In this document: piece after piece, positions 53,105 to 62,187 of the stretch | How the letters are laid out: the number at the start of each line of letters is the position of its first letter | Position numbering within the stretch: position 1 is the stretch's first letter | DNA from: Aureispira sp964404215 | GTDB lineage: Bacteria > Bacteroidota > Bacteroidia > Chitinophagales > Saprospiraceae | Reading direction: 5' to 3' | Assembly: GCA_964404215.1 (NCBI GenBank) | Contig: CAYOJF010000012.1 | Location: 1 to 64,000, forward strand | Length of the DNA stretch: 64,000 nt | The notes under the pieces: model-generated | Databases searched by the model: none | The model's input: the letters and a program-made list of their open reading frames with translations, nothing else | What the model was told of the DNA's origin: nothing | Position numbers and translations under genes: made by a program

Positions 53105-53597
53105 ATAGTCAGATGATTATTTTATAGTTATTTGAAACATGAAACAGATCTATTAGACATGATTGCGAATTAATTAGTAGGAGTAAATAAATATCTTTTT
53201 GAGTTTAAGGTCATTGAATACTCAACTTAGTAGCCCCATCCATTGGAACAGGCTTAGGCTACTAGTTTCTGTTTCGTCTCATTAAACCTAAAAATCTACT
53301 ATTCACTCTAGTATCTAACTCAATTCGTGGTAATGTCTTTTGTTTGCATGATTTTTTTATATCTGTTTTAATTAAAGTAGCTGAACAAAAAATTTGACAC
53401 TAAAAAGCCTCTTTGCATTCTATAGCTTCTTCTTCCACCTACTGTAAAACTATCATGCCAAAGTTAGTCAAGATTGCTTGTTTCACAAAAGATTATGTCA
53501 AGTCTAAGCAATCTATGAGCAAAATATAGGGCTTATTTCCTAAGTGTTCTTATTTTTGCTGTGAATAGAACAGATTCTAATATCGAAATGAAACATT
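53105..53597. repeat. 493-bp spacer with dispersed palindromic repeats
   Basis: No gene. Contains TTAGACATGATTGCGAA (53153-53169), repeated at 57855-57871. Also contains a TAGCCCC...GAACAGGCTTAGGCTA palindrome (about 53230-53268) with a downstream AAAAATCTACT...GGTAATGTCTT block, both also at 7049-7297, and an AAAAAGCCTC block (about 53402), as at 14138. Confidence 0.6.
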
Positions 53598-53999
53598 ATG
53601 TCCTCTAAACTAATATTGCTACTCACTACCATTGTTCTTATTGGGCTAATGGGCTGTGAAGATAAACAGACTACATTTACCAAAAAAATTCAAAATGATA
53701 GTACCAAAGAATGTACTTTCTATTTCTTTGGCGATAACAATCCCAATCTTTATGGTGACACAGTGATAGTAGCTGCGGGTACCAGCCAGACGATTTACTC
53801 TTATTTTGAAGAAAACAGTAGTACAAATGCCGTTCAACCTTGTGCTATTTACACAGACAATAACGATACTATTAGTGTAGAAATTGTAGGAGGCAATAAG
53901 CTAACTAAATCTTTTTTTGACAATGATGACTGGGATTATAATGAAGTCAACTACGAACAAGTTTGTACTTTTGTAATAACCGATAGTGACATTCAATAA
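53598..53999 (+). CDS. Lipoprotein of unknown function
   Basis: A 133-residue exported protein with hydrophobic segment 4-17 and lipobox GLMGC (Cys20). The mature part has a strand-rich, probably single beta-sandwich domain (CTFYFFGDNN, TVIVAAGTSQTIYSYF). Seven bases upstream of the glucosaminidase, so likely in one transcript with it. Function unknown. Confidence 0.7.
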   Translation: MSSKLILLLTTIVLIGLMGCEDKQTTFTKKIQNDSTKECTFYFFGDNNPNLYGDTVIVAAGTSQTIYSYFEENSSTNAVQPCAIYTDNNDTISVEIVGGNKLTKSFFDNDDWDYNEVNYEQVCTFVITDSDIQ

Positions 54000-54005
54000 A
54001 AACAT

Positions 54006-54674
54006 ATGTTCCGCTTTTTCTTCTTCTGCCTTTTAGCTATTTTGATTGGTGTTACTTGGCATCACCATTCCTCTCTCCAAGAATTGACGCTCCCTCCTCT
54101 AGCTACATTAGAGCCTGTTTTTTCTGAAAAACAACCTGATGCCCTAGACTACATCGAACAATATGGAACATTGGCACAAGATGAAATGAAAAAGCATGCG
54201 ATTCCAGCTAGTATTACCCTAGGACAAGCAATACTAGAATCTAAATATGGACAAAGTGAGCTCGCCTTACAGGCCAATAATCATTTTGGTATCAAAATTA
54301 GTCCAGATTGGGTAGAATCAAACCGACACTGTATGTTTTCCAATGAATGGATTCCGAGTATCAAAAAAATGAAATCCATTCTTTCTTGTTTCAAAAAATA
54401 TACAGATGTTGGTGATTGTTACGCCAATCATTCGCACTTTTTAGTGACTAAAAAATGGTACAAACCTCTATTCAAATTACCCAAAAAAGATTATAAAGCT
54501 TGGGCTAAAGGGTTACAAAAAGCAGGTTATGCGACAGACCCTCATTACGCTAATAAATTAATAACAATTATCGAAAAATATAACTTAGCAAGTTACGATC
54601 AATTACCTATAGACACAATTATCAATACAAATCAGATAACAGAAAATGGAACAAAAAGTAGAAAAAACAAGTGA
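54006..54674 (+). CDS. Glucosaminidase-type peptidoglycan hydrolase
   Basis: A 222-residue exported enzyme: N-terminal hydrophobic segment (about 3-17), then a glucosaminidase (FlgJ/LytG-like) domain. The catalytic Glu lies in LGQAILESKYGQS (about residue 79), followed by NNHFGIK (about 95) and a C-terminal KWYKPLF with W-AKGLQKAGYATDPHYANKLI. It cleaves peptidoglycan glycan bonds, probably for cell-wall remodelling. Its end overlaps gldC by 29 bases, giving coupling with gliding motility. Confidence 0.85.
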   Translation: MFRFFFFCLLAILIGVTWHHHSSLQELTLPPLATLEPVFSEKQPDALDYIEQYGTLAQDEMKKHAIPASITLGQAILESKYGQSELALQANNHFGIKISPDWVESNRHCMFSNEWIPSIKKMKSILSCFKKYTDVGDCYANHSHFLVTKKWYKPLFKLPKKDYKAWAKGLQKAGYATDPHYANKLITIIEKYNLASYDQLPIDTIINTNQITENGTKSRKNK

Positions 54675-55014
54675 TATCACCTGCAGAATAGGTTTAGACA
54701 AAAACAATGTCCCTGTCAGAATTGATTGGAAAGCAGACGATTCTCCTGATACGCCTGAGTTTAAGGAATGTAAAGCAATGCTACTCTCTTTATTTGACAA
54801 AGAGTTTCAAGATACCTTCAAAGTAGATCTCTGGACTAGTGAACTACAAGTAGGTGAAATGGATAAATTCATGTATCAAACATTACGTGCATTAGCAGAT
54901 ACATACCACAGAGCGACTAACAACACCAAATTAGCAAATGCAATGCAGCAGTTTACCCAGTATTTTGGAGAAGAGACTGAATTGATTCCAAAAGAAAACA
55001 ATACTCCTTCATAA
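54646..55014 (+). CDS. gldC: Gliding motility protein GldC
   Basis: A 122-residue cytoplasmic protein of the GldC family. Residues 8-40 (SDITCRIGLDKNNVPVRIDWKADDSP) and LRALADTYHRATNN near 86-99 are the conserved features. In Flavobacterium GldC assists gliding, but mutants keep some motility; exact role unknown. The start overlaps the end of the glucosaminidase in another frame. Supports a gliding lifestyle along with the type IX secretion tails in this window. Confidence 0.9.
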   Translation: MEQKVEKTSDITCRIGLDKNNVPVRIDWKADDSPDTPEFKECKAMLLSLFDKEFQDTFKVDLWTSELQVGEMDKFMYQTLRALADTYHRATNNTKLANAMQQFTQYFGEETELIPKENNTPS

Positions 55015-55038
55015 GAGTAGGTATAAACAAGCTCTATG

Positions 55039-55998
55039 TTAAGTAAGGCTATCTTCTTGATTGGAGGTCGAAGGCAGTGGTTGTGATTCAACTACTGCCT
55101 TTGTTTTCTTGGATACCATAAACACTCCTACAAAAATCAACACTCCCGCAACAATCATCAATCCATTCAGACTATCTTTTCCAGCTCCTACAGCTATGAT
55201 AGTAGCTAACAAGGGTTGCAAATAAATATACGCACTATTCACGGATGGTTTGACCACTTTTAGTGCCGATCCATTGAGAATATACGTCATAAAAGTAACA
55301 AAGAACAACACGTACCCGATTGCCAATATGATCTCTGTGGGCATATCTCCCCATTCAATTGCCAGTGCATCTGATGCACCAAAAGGAATGACATAGAAGA
55401 TACCAATCAAAAATATCCATTTCAGTACCGTAATCGGAGAATACTTGGTCATTAGAGGCTTGACCAATATTAAATAGCAGGCATAAAATACTGCATTAAT
55501 TCCAATAAAAATATTCCCTAAAGTAGGATTGGAAGCATCTGGAATCACTCCTTTATTGGAATAGATTAAAACAATGGCTCCAATCAAACCCAGAGAAATC
55601 CCCCCCAACTTTAATGCTGTTAACTTTTCTTTGAATACAAAACTAGAAACGATTAGAACAATAATAGGTGTTGTTAACATAATCAACGCTCCATTGATAG
55701 GAGTAGTCATTTGTAGTCCATAAAAGAAAGCCAATTGATTTCCTGCAATCCCACAAGCCGCACAAAGAAAAATTCGCCACCAGTCTGTTCTATCTATTTT
55801 TTCCTTCTGCACAAATAACTGTGCTATCCAGAAAAGTACTGTTGCTGCAATCACTCGCAACATTATAAAACCAAAGGGTGTTACATAAGCAGCACCGTTT
55901 TCTGTACTCATGACAGGTTTTGCAATCGTAAAATTACTTGCATAAAAAAGTGCAACCATAAACATTGCTATATGTGCCAATAAAAGTCTCTTATCCAT
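55039..55998 (-). CDS. EamA/DMT family transporter
   Basis: A 319-residue inner-membrane protein with ten hydrophobic helices in two repeats of five. EamA signatures include FYASNFTIAKPVM, GIAGNQLAFFYGLQMTTP (about 92-109) and the second-half NSAYIYLQPLLATIIAVGAG. Exports metabolites or amino acids; substrate cannot be inferred. The tail (SKKTKAVVESQPLPSTS) is cytoplasmic. Convergent with gldC. Confidence 0.9.
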   Translation of the reverse strand: MDKRLLLAHIAMFMVALFYASNFTIAKPVMSTENGAAYVTPFGFIMLRVIAATVLFWIAQLFVQKEKIDRTDWWRIFLCAACGIAGNQLAFFYGLQMTTPINGALIMLTTPIIVLIVSSFVFKEKLTALKLGGISLGLIGAIVLIYSNKGVIPDASNPTLGNIFIGINAVFYACYLILVKPLMTKYSPITVLKWIFLIGIFYVIPFGASDALAIEWGDMPTEIILAIGYVLFFVTFMTYILNGSALKVVKPSVNSAYIYLQPLLATIIAVGAGKDSLNGLMIVAGVLIFVGVFMVSKKTKAVVESQPLPSTSNQEDSLT

Positions 55999-56063
55999 TT
56001 CCTAACAATTATGCCGATAGATAATATATCTGTCTGCTATCAAAATAATTCAATTAACCATTA

Positions 56064-57818
56064 ATGCCATTATTATCTAAACTCATCTCTACTACATTTG
56101 TTTCCTTGGCTGCGTTTTGGTGCAGTATTATTGGTTTATTTCTATTTGTTTTTGACTTTGGATTCCCTCAAACAAGTGAAATTCAGGTCGCCATCAATAT
56201 CTTTTATACTTTAGTAGCATACCTAGGTATTACGAGCACAATATTAAGATATATACGCCAGAAAGAAAGAAAAAAACGCAACGTTTTAATATTTGACTTT
56301 GTCTCCATTTTCCTAGTTTTAGGAATACTACTTTATTATTGGCTATCTTATCAGAATTATTGGATCAATGATAATGGTGCTTTGCAATTTGCAGTCTTCA
56401 TTACTTTTATTCGAGCAATTTTTGAACGTAACTTGGACTATACCAAAACTCGACTTAATCCAGCACAGCTTTTTATTTTGAGTTTTTTAGTCACCATTCT
56501 AATCGGAACATTACTGCTGATGCTTCCTAATGCTACACATTCGAGTATTTCGTTTATTGACGCTTTATTTACCTCTACGAGTGCCGTTTGTGTTACTGGT
56601 TTGATTGTCGTAGATACTGGTAGTTTTTTTACTCCTTTAGGTCAAATGATTATTATTTGCCTTATACAAATAGGAGGCATTGGTATTTTAACCTTTGCCA
56701 GCTACTTTGGACATTTTTTTAGAGAAGGAACCACATTTGAAAATCAAATCCTGCTTCGAGACCTTACAAACAGTCAAAAAATAAGTGGTGTTTTTGATAC
56801 TATACGAAGAGTGCTGATTATCACTTTCACGGTCGAAATCATAGGGATGTGCTTGATTTATTACTCTATTGATACTAATTTATTCTCTAGTTGGAGTACG
56901 CAACTCTATTTTTCTTTTTTTCATAGTATTTCTTCTTTTTGCAATGCAGGATTTTCCATCCTTCCCAATAGTTTATATGAGGGGAATTTCCGTTATGATT
57001 ACAGTTTACAATTAGTCACTATCCTAATCTTTGTACTCGGAGGTTTGGGGTTTCCTATCGTCTCTAACCTAATCACTTATATCAAGTATCTCCTTCTAAA
57101 ATTGCTGTCTAGTGTGACCAATCGTATCGCAATCTATCGTCCATGGGTACTCAATTTGGATAGTAAGATCACCTTAACTACTACTGGATTGCTCATTCTT
57201 ATCGGTAGTCTACTGTTCTTATTAGGAGAATACAATCATAGTTTGGCAGAACACAATTGGGCAGGAAAAATAACTGGTGCTTTGTTTGGAGCGACTACTC
57301 CCCGTACCGCAGGGCTGAATACTATTGACATGACAGCAATGAGCTACCCTACTATTCTACTAGTTATTTTCCTAATGTGGGTTGGAGCCTCTCCTGCTTC
57401 TACTGGAGGTGGTATCAAAACAAGTACTTTTGCATTAGCATTTATGAATTTTTGGAGTCTAGCAAAAGGGAAAGAACACATAGATATCTTTGGTAGAAAT
57501 ATTGCATCTATCTCTATCAGAAGAGCCTTTGCTATCATGACACTATCTCTTATGGTTATTGTGTCAGGAATTATCATCATTGGTATGATTGACCCTCAAT
57601 TAGGATTACTTCCTATTATTTTTGAATGTTTCTCTGCCTATAGTACCGTAGGGCTTAGTTTGGGTATTACTGCTGATTTTAGTTTAGGTAGTAAAATCAT
57701 CATCATCATCATCATGTTTATTGGACGGGTTAGCATGCTATCTATTTTGATTGCTATCCTACGAAAAGTAAAATTCAAATACTATCGTCTCCCAACTGAG
57801 GAAATTACCATGAACTAA
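56064..57818 (+). CDS. trkH: Potassium uptake transporter TrkH/KtrB family
   Basis: A 584-residue integral membrane K+ channel-like transporter. Four membrane-pore-membrane units with selectivity loops of the form T-x-G: TSTSAVCVTGLIV (about 168-180), FHSISSFCNAGFSI (about 290-303), GATTPRTAGLNT (about 413-424) and CFSAYSTVGLSLG (about 520-532). Gly residues in each support K+ selectivity. It works with the RCK regulator encoded next. N-terminal ~120 residues contain extra hydrophobic helices compared with short KtrB. Trk and Ktr subtypes are not distinguished here. Confidence 0.93.
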   Translation: MPLLSKLISTTFVSLAAFWCSIIGLFLFVFDFGFPQTSEIQVAINIFYTLVAYLGITSTILRYIRQKERKKRNVLIFDFVSIFLVLGILLYYWLSYQNYWINDNGALQFAVFITFIRAIFERNLDYTKTRLNPAQLFILSFLVTILIGTLLLMLPNATHSSISFIDALFTSTSAVCVTGLIVVDTGSFFTPLGQMIIICLIQIGGIGILTFASYFGHFFREGTTFENQILLRDLTNSQKISGVFDTIRRVLIITFTVEIIGMCLIYYSIDTNLFSSWSTQLYFSFFHSISSFCNAGFSILPNSLYEGNFRYDYSLQLVTILIFVLGGLGFPIVSNLITYIKYLLLKLLSSVTNRIAIYRPWVLNLDSKITLTTTGLLILIGSLLFLLGEYNHSLAEHNWAGKITGALFGATTPRTAGLNTIDMTAMSYPTILLVIFLMWVGASPASTGGGIKTSTFALAFMNFWSLAKGKEHIDIFGRNIASISIRRAFAIMTLSLMVIVSGIIIIGMIDPQLGLLPIIFECFSAYSTVGLSLGITADFSLGSKIIIIIIMFIGRVSMLSILIAILRKVKFKYYRLPTEEITMN

Positions 57819-57854
57819 ACAAGCTCTTAGAGCATTATAAAACGAACATCTCGC

Positions 57855-57871
57855 TTAGACATGATTGCGAA
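57855..57871. repeat. 17-bp dispersed repeat
   Basis: TTAGACATGATTGCGAA, identical to 53153-53169; a shorter relative (ATTGCGAA) lies near 59528. It sits between trkH and trkA, with AGAGCATTATAAAA, a diverged MITE-like end, just before it at 57830. Confidence 0.6.
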
Positions 57872-57910
57872 ACATTCTGCAATACTGTTTATTAAAAACA
57901 ATCTATTTTT

Positions 57911-58597
57911 ATGAAATATCTTATTGTGGGGCTAGGAAACTTTGGTGCTTCTCTTGCTCAAAAACTTACTAATCAAGGAAATGAAGTAATCGGTGTTGAC
58001 CAAGACATGCATGTTATCGAAGCATTAAAGACCACTATGTCTCATGCGATCTGTCTAAATGCTGCTGATGAATTTGCTGTCAAAGGTCTTCCGCTTAAGA
58101 ATACCGATGTTGTTATTGTTGCGATTGGTAAAAATCAAGGAGCAAATGTAATGATTACTGCATTATTCAAGAATCTAAAAGTCAAACGATTAATAAGTAG
58201 AGCAATTGATAGATTACATGAAAATGTCTTACAGGCAATTGGTGTAGATGATATTGTCCACCCTGAAGAAGAAACCGCTGAAAGATGGGCAAAAAAGCTA
58301 TGTTTAAAAGGGGTTATAGATTCTTTTGAACTAAACAGTGACTATAGTATCGTGGAGACAAGTGTTCCCCAAAGCCTTATTGGCAAGACGATCGAAGAAA
58401 TCAAATTCAGAACAAAATACAATCTATTGGTACTCACTACCATCAAAGAAAACAAGGTAAATAGCTTGCTTGGCAAAAGCAAAACTATCCTAGATGTACA
58501 AGGGGTTGCGACTCCCGACCTACAGTTTGAAAAAGGTGATATTATTGTCCTATATGGAGCTAATTCAGATATAGCATATTTCCTAAAGAAAAAATAA
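57911..58597 (+). CDS. trkA: Potassium uptake regulator TrkA/KtrA
   Basis: A 228-residue cytoplasmic RCK protein that gates the TrkH transporter on nucleotide binding. Rossmann loop KYLIVGLGNFGASLA (2-16) ending with the ribose-binding D31 (VIGVDQDM). C-terminal RCK_C domain about 145-228 (SIVETSVPQSLIGKTIEEI ... GDIIVLYGA). Short one-domain form, like KtrA, not the duplicated E. coli TrkA. It follows trkH by 92 bases on the same strand. Confidence 0.92.
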   Translation: MKYLIVGLGNFGASLAQKLTNQGNEVIGVDQDMHVIEALKTTMSHAICLNAADEFAVKGLPLKNTDVVIVAIGKNQGANVMITALFKNLKVKRLISRAIDRLHENVLQAIGVDDIVHPEEETAERWAKKLCLKGVIDSFELNSDYSIVETSVPQSLIGKTIEEIKFRTKYNLLVLTTIKENKVNSLLGKSKTILDVQGVATPDLQFEKGDIIVLYGANSDIAYFLKKK

Positions 58598-58668
58598 ATT
58601 CTCTTAGAGATAGATCCATTGGTTCCGCTCTTATTTTTTTGACTTATTTTGAAGGAAAATCATAAAAC

Positions 58669-58700
58669 TTGTTGGGAATACAAATATAATCGTATCTTTG
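58669..58700 (+). promoter_or_regulatory. Bacteroidota-type promoter of the cold-shock gene
   Basis: TTG (58669-58671 or 58672-58674) followed after 18-21 bases by TATCTTTG (58693-58700), matching the TTG / TAnnTTTG consensus, 33 bases before the start codon. Confidence 0.65.
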
Positions 58701-58732
58701 TGCTATCAAATTTTTAATATAAATACAATATA

Positions 58733-58927
58733 ATGAACAAAGGTACCGTAAAGTTCTTCAACGATTCCAAAGGTTTTGGTTTTATCGTTCCTGAAGATGG
58801 TGGAAAAGACGTGTTTGTACACGCAAAAGGATTGTTAGATGACATCAGAGAAGGTGACACAGTGAGCTACGAAACAGAAGAAGGAAGAAAAGGTCTAAAC
58901 GCCGTAGAAGTAAGAGTAGTCGACTAA
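58733..58927 (+). CDS. cspA: Cold-shock domain protein
   Basis: A 64-residue single-domain RNA chaperone. RNP1-like KGFGFIVPE (about 13-21) and RNP2-like DVFVHAK (about 26-32) are the RNA-binding strands. It melts secondary structure in mRNA, often at low temperature. The promoter is unusually clear (58669-58700), and a good terminator follows, so it is monocistronic. The leader is short (about 30 bases), lacking the long 5' leader that gives cold control in E. coli cspA. Confidence 0.95.
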   Translation: MNKGTVKFFNDSKGFGFIVPEDGGKDVFVHAKGLLDDIREGDTVSYETEEGRKGLNAVEVRVVD

Positions 58928-58956
58928 TTCTTCCCGAATTTAGATTATAACAGACT

Positions 58957-58998
58957 AGAAAGAGATTATCTTAATTGATAATCTCTTTTTTTTTATCA
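58957..58998 (+). terminator. Terminator of the cold-shock gene
   Basis: Stem AAAGAGATTATC / GATAATCTCTTT followed by TTTTTTTT. Confidence 0.9.
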
Positions 58999-59023
58999 TA
59001 TGATACGATCTAGATTACTACAA

Positions 59024-59461
59024 TTAACCATAATAATCAGGCGTCACATACATTCTAAAATTATTATTCCCTATTTCTTCAATTAAAAGTCTACTGAATA
59101 AACGCTTCCACCATTTAATCATTCTATACTCAATAGGAAAATTAAGTCTCATCATAGATTCTTCAATTTCTATATAGCCTAAAGTAGAAAGACCCCAGAT
59201 TATGTGATATAAGAGATAGCCTTTACCTCTTTTTATACAAAGATTATGCTCGTATGAGCATGTAGAAAGTTGAGACATCTCTAAATAGACTGTTCCTATT
59301 TTACCAATATATGAACCAATTATTAAATCCGTTTTTGCTTCAAAAGCTATACTTTTTTCACCAATAGTGGTATAAATTTTCAAGCCTGTTTTTTTTACCA
59401 AATAATCATTAAGTTGATCTACATTAAGCTTCCTATCTGAGGTAAATTTATATCTTTTCAT
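59024..59461 (-). CDS. Hypothetical protein
   Basis: A 145-residue soluble protein, Tyr- and Ile-rich with a basic first stretch (KRYKFTSDRKLN). It looks like an alpha/beta fold (FEAKTDLIIGSYIGKIGTVYLEM) and has two Cys. No domain recognised. It is more AT-rich than its neighbours by eye, so it could be a recent acquisition. Monocistronic. Confidence 0.6.
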   Translation of the reverse strand: MKRYKFTSDRKLNVDQLNDYLVKKTGLKIYTTIGEKSIAFEAKTDLIIGSYIGKIGTVYLEMSQLSTCSYEHNLCIKRGKGYLLYHIIWGLSTLGYIEIEESMMRLNFPIEYRMIKWWKRLFSRLLIEEIGNNNFRMYVTPDYYG

Positions 59462-59555
59462 ACCACCTAATTAAATTTTAGCTCCTTCAAAAATTACATA
59501 TCAAAATTAGATTATAACTAATATTTCATTGCGAATGAATAACATAAGCTGGTTA

Positions 59556-59570
59556 AGAGCATGTTTAAAA
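59556..59570. repeat. Single end of the AGAGCATG element at the rsmI 3' end
   Basis: AGAGCATGTTTAAAA (59556-59570), five bases before the rsmI stop codon on the minus strand, matches the element terminus. Confidence 0.55.
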
Positions 59571-59574
59571 ACCT

Positions 59575-60288
59575 TTATTCTTCCTCTTTTCGATATTTTT
59601 TCTTCTTTGCTTTTTCCTTCGCCTTTCCTGCTACTACAATCACAATTTCGCCTTTTGACAGTAATTGTTTGTCCTTGATCGCCAATATCAATTCCTCCAA
59701 AGTTCCTCTGGCAAACTCTTCGTGCAATTTAGTAATTTCCCGACATACAACAGCCTGACGAGATTCAGAACAGTGCTCTAAAAGCTGCTCTAAACATTTT
59801 TGTAAGCGGTGTGGTGATTCATACAAAGCAAAGGTGTGCGGCAACTCTGCTAAGTACTGCAAACGAGTTTGTCGTCCTTTCTTATGAGGCAAAAAACCCT
59901 CAAAATGGAATTTGTCACAAGGCAAACCAGAACCTACTAAAGCAGGTATCATTGCTGTTGCTCCTGGAAGACATTCGACTGTAACCGCAGCTTCTACTGC
60001 CGCCCTCACCAACAAAAAACCTGGATCAGAAATAGCTGGAGTGCCAGCATCTGAGACCAAGGCAACTTTTTTACCCCCTCTAATCTCCTCTAATATCCGC
60101 TCAGTGGTATGATGTTCATTATGAGCGTGATGCGATCGCAGTGGTGTATCAATCTGGTAATGCGTAAATAATTTTTTAGTATTTCGAGTATCCTCTGCTA
60201 GTACCAAGTCTACCTCTTTGAGTATTCTCAAAGCACGTAAAGTAATATCTTCTAAATTACCAATGGGCGTAGGGACTATATATAGCAT
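59575..60288 (-). CDS. rsmI: 16S rRNA (cytidine(1402)-2'-O)-methyltransferase RsmI
   Basis: Methylates the ribose of C1402 in the decoding centre of 16S rRNA. Tetrapyrrole-methylase fold. N-terminus LYIVPTPIGNLEDITLRAL (about 2-20), AEDTRNTKKLFTHY (about 36-49), VSDAGTPAISDPGFLLV (about 80-96). The 237 aa length is typical, and a Lys-rich tail replaces the usual C-terminal domain. It lies three bases after the stop of the upstream ABC exporter, so they are cotranscribed. Confidence 0.95.
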   Translation of the reverse strand: MLYIVPTPIGNLEDITLRALRILKEVDLVLAEDTRNTKKLFTHYQIDTPLRSHHAHNEHHTTERILEEIRGGKKVALVSDAGTPAISDPGFLLVRAAVEAAVTVECLPGATAMIPALVGSGLPCDKFHFEGFLPHKKGRQTRLQYLAELPHTFALYESPHRLQKCLEQLLEHCSESRQAVVCREITKLHEEFARGTLEELILAIKDKQLLSKGEIVIVVAGKAKEKAKKKKYRKEEE

Positions 60289-60291
60289 AAA

Positions 60292-62079
60292 TTAATTATT
60301 ATTAAATTGTAATTGAGCCAACTGATTGTAGACACCAGTTTGTTTTGCTACCAATTCTTGGTGAGTCCCCTGTTCGATGACTTTACCATGTTCCAAAACA
60401 TAAATACAATCAACCTCTCTAATAGTCGCTAGACGATGAGCAATAATAATAGAAGTTCTACCTTCCATTAATTTATTGAGTGCATCTTGTACCTGTTTTT
60501 CTGATTCGGCATCCAAGGCAGAAGTGGCCTCATCCAATAATAAAATGCTTGGATTTTTAAGAATAGCTCTAGCAATCGCTACTCGTTGACGTTGTCCACC
60601 AGACAACTGGACCCCTCGCTCTCCTACTATTGTTTCGAGCCCATCTTTAAATGAACTGATAAACTCCCAAGCATTAGCTTTTTTGGCCGCTTCTATAATA
60701 TCTTCTTTAGTAGCATCCTGCTTTCCATAAGCAATATTTTCGTAAATCGTTCCACCAAACAAAATCACATCTTGAGGTACTATCCCAATATTTTGACGCA
60801 GCTGACTAATATCATAGTCGCCCAATGGTTGTCCATCTACTGTAATCGTTCCTTCATAGTCTGCATATAAACCCAACAATAACTTAACAATCGTCGATTT
60901 CCCTCCTCCTGAGGCTCCTACCAAAGCTATTTTTTGTCCTGATGGAATATTAAGATTAATACCCTGTAGCACTTGTGCTTCTGGTCGAGCAGGATAAGCA
61001 AAATGAATATCTTCAAATGTCACATTACCTTTCAAATGAAGCATTGGCAAATCATTTCTTAGATCTACCTCACTCTCTGACTCCAACAACTCTATAATAC
61101 GCTCAGAAGCTCCGACGGCACGTAACATTTGGGTATAGAAATCACCTAAACTAGCAATAGCTCCTCCTATCACTGCGGTCAGTGTAATGAAAGTTACCAA
61201 TTGACCAGCCTGCATATCACCTGACTGTACTAAAGTAGCTCCCCACCATAATACAAAAAACATCGCTCCAAAAAGTGCTGTAATAATGAAGACAATAAAT
61301 AATCCTCGTACTCTCGCAAATTTCAAAGAAATATCTACTACCGTATCTACTGATCGTCCATAACGCTTCTGCTCAAACCATTCATTAGTAAATGACTTGA
61401 CTACAGAGATAGCTTGTAATGTTTCCTCTAAAATTGTGCTTGTTTCTGCCAAACTGTCTTGGCGTTCTTTTGAAAGTTTTCGGACATATTTACCAAAAAA
61501 CAATGCAATTAGAATAACCACTGGAAAAGTAGCAATCATAACTAACAATAATTCTGTAGCCGCCCAAGCCAAATAACCTAAACCTGCTACTAACAAAATT
61601 ACTTGTCGAATTAACTCTGCTAGAGTGATCGAAATAGCATCTTGCAACTGCTGTACATCAGCAGTACTTCTACTCGTTAGTTCTCCTACCCGATTACTAT
61701 CAAAAAAACTAGTCGGTTGTGTAATCAATTTCTTGTACAGTTCTTTCCGAATATCTGCCATTCCTTTTTCGCTGACATTAGCAAAAAGCAGCACTCTCAA
61801 GTAAGCTGAAACAGCCTGTACTGCTACAATAATCATCAAGATTATACCAACGTCTGACAAGGTCAAGTCGTAAGCTGACTTACCATTGGCGACATCAATC
61901 AATTCTCCAGTAGCCCATGTGAATACTAAAAAAACACCACTACCTAAAAATAAAAAAATAAGCCCTATGAAAAACGACCATTTATAAGGTGCCAAATAGC
62001 TGATGAGCTTTCGGGCCTGTTTCCAGCCATCCTTACTTATTTTCGGGCGTTCTGTATTTCTATCTCTTCTTCTAGCCAT
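60292..62079 (-). CDS. ABC-type exporter, MsbA-like (fused permease and ATPase)
   Basis: A 595-residue half-transporter that exports lipid or drug-like substrates. N-terminal membrane domain with six helices (about 40-330), ATPase domain about 355-590. Walker A GASGGGKST (about 393-401), Q-loop and signature LSGGQRQR (about 493-500), Walker B ILLLDEATSAL (about 513-523), His switch AHRLATI (about 547-553). Functions as a homodimer. The substrate is unknown; the MsbA-like type often moves lipid A or lipid-linked material. Followed by rsmI. Confidence 0.93.
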   Translation of the reverse strand: MARRRDRNTERPKISKDGWKQARKLISYLAPYKWSFFIGLIFLFLGSGVFLVFTWATGELIDVANGKSAYDLTLSDVGIILMIIVAVQAVSAYLRVLLFANVSEKGMADIRKELYKKLITQPTSFFDSNRVGELTSRSTADVQQLQDAISITLAELIRQVILLVAGLGYLAWAATELLLVMIATFPVVILIALFFGKYVRKLSKERQDSLAETSTILEETLQAISVVKSFTNEWFEQKRYGRSVDTVVDISLKFARVRGLFIVFIITALFGAMFFVLWWGATLVQSGDMQAGQLVTFITLTAVIGGAIASLGDFYTQMLRAVGASERIIELLESESEVDLRNDLPMLHLKGNVTFEDIHFAYPARPEAQVLQGINLNIPSGQKIALVGASGGGKSTIVKLLLGLYADYEGTITVDGQPLGDYDISQLRQNIGIVPQDVILFGGTIYENIAYGKQDATKEDIIEAAKKANAWEFISSFKDGLETIVGERGVQLSGGQRQRVAIARAILKNPSILLLDEATSALDAESEKQVQDALNKLMEGRTSIIIAHRLATIREVDCIYVLEHGKVIEQGTHQELVAKQTGVYNQLAQLQFNNN

Positions 62080-62113
62080 TACTTATTATAATACCAAAAA
62101 TATTTTTTTGAAA

Positions 62114-62150
62114 TACAAAAAGGCTCGCCAATGGCGAACCTTTTTTATGT
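62114..62150 (-). terminator. Terminator of secG
   Basis: Stem AAAGGCTCGCC / GGCGAACCTTT, with a T-run on the minus strand, between secG and the ABC gene. Confidence 0.82.
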
Positions 62151-62187
62151 TTTGTATGCAATTTACTGCAAAATCAATCTATTGCTA

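Noticed and set aside
59556..59600. Considered the AGAGCATG sequence near the rsmI stop as part of its coding end
   Set aside because: The rsmI stop at 59575-59577 precedes it on the minus strand; the repeat is downstream of the gene.
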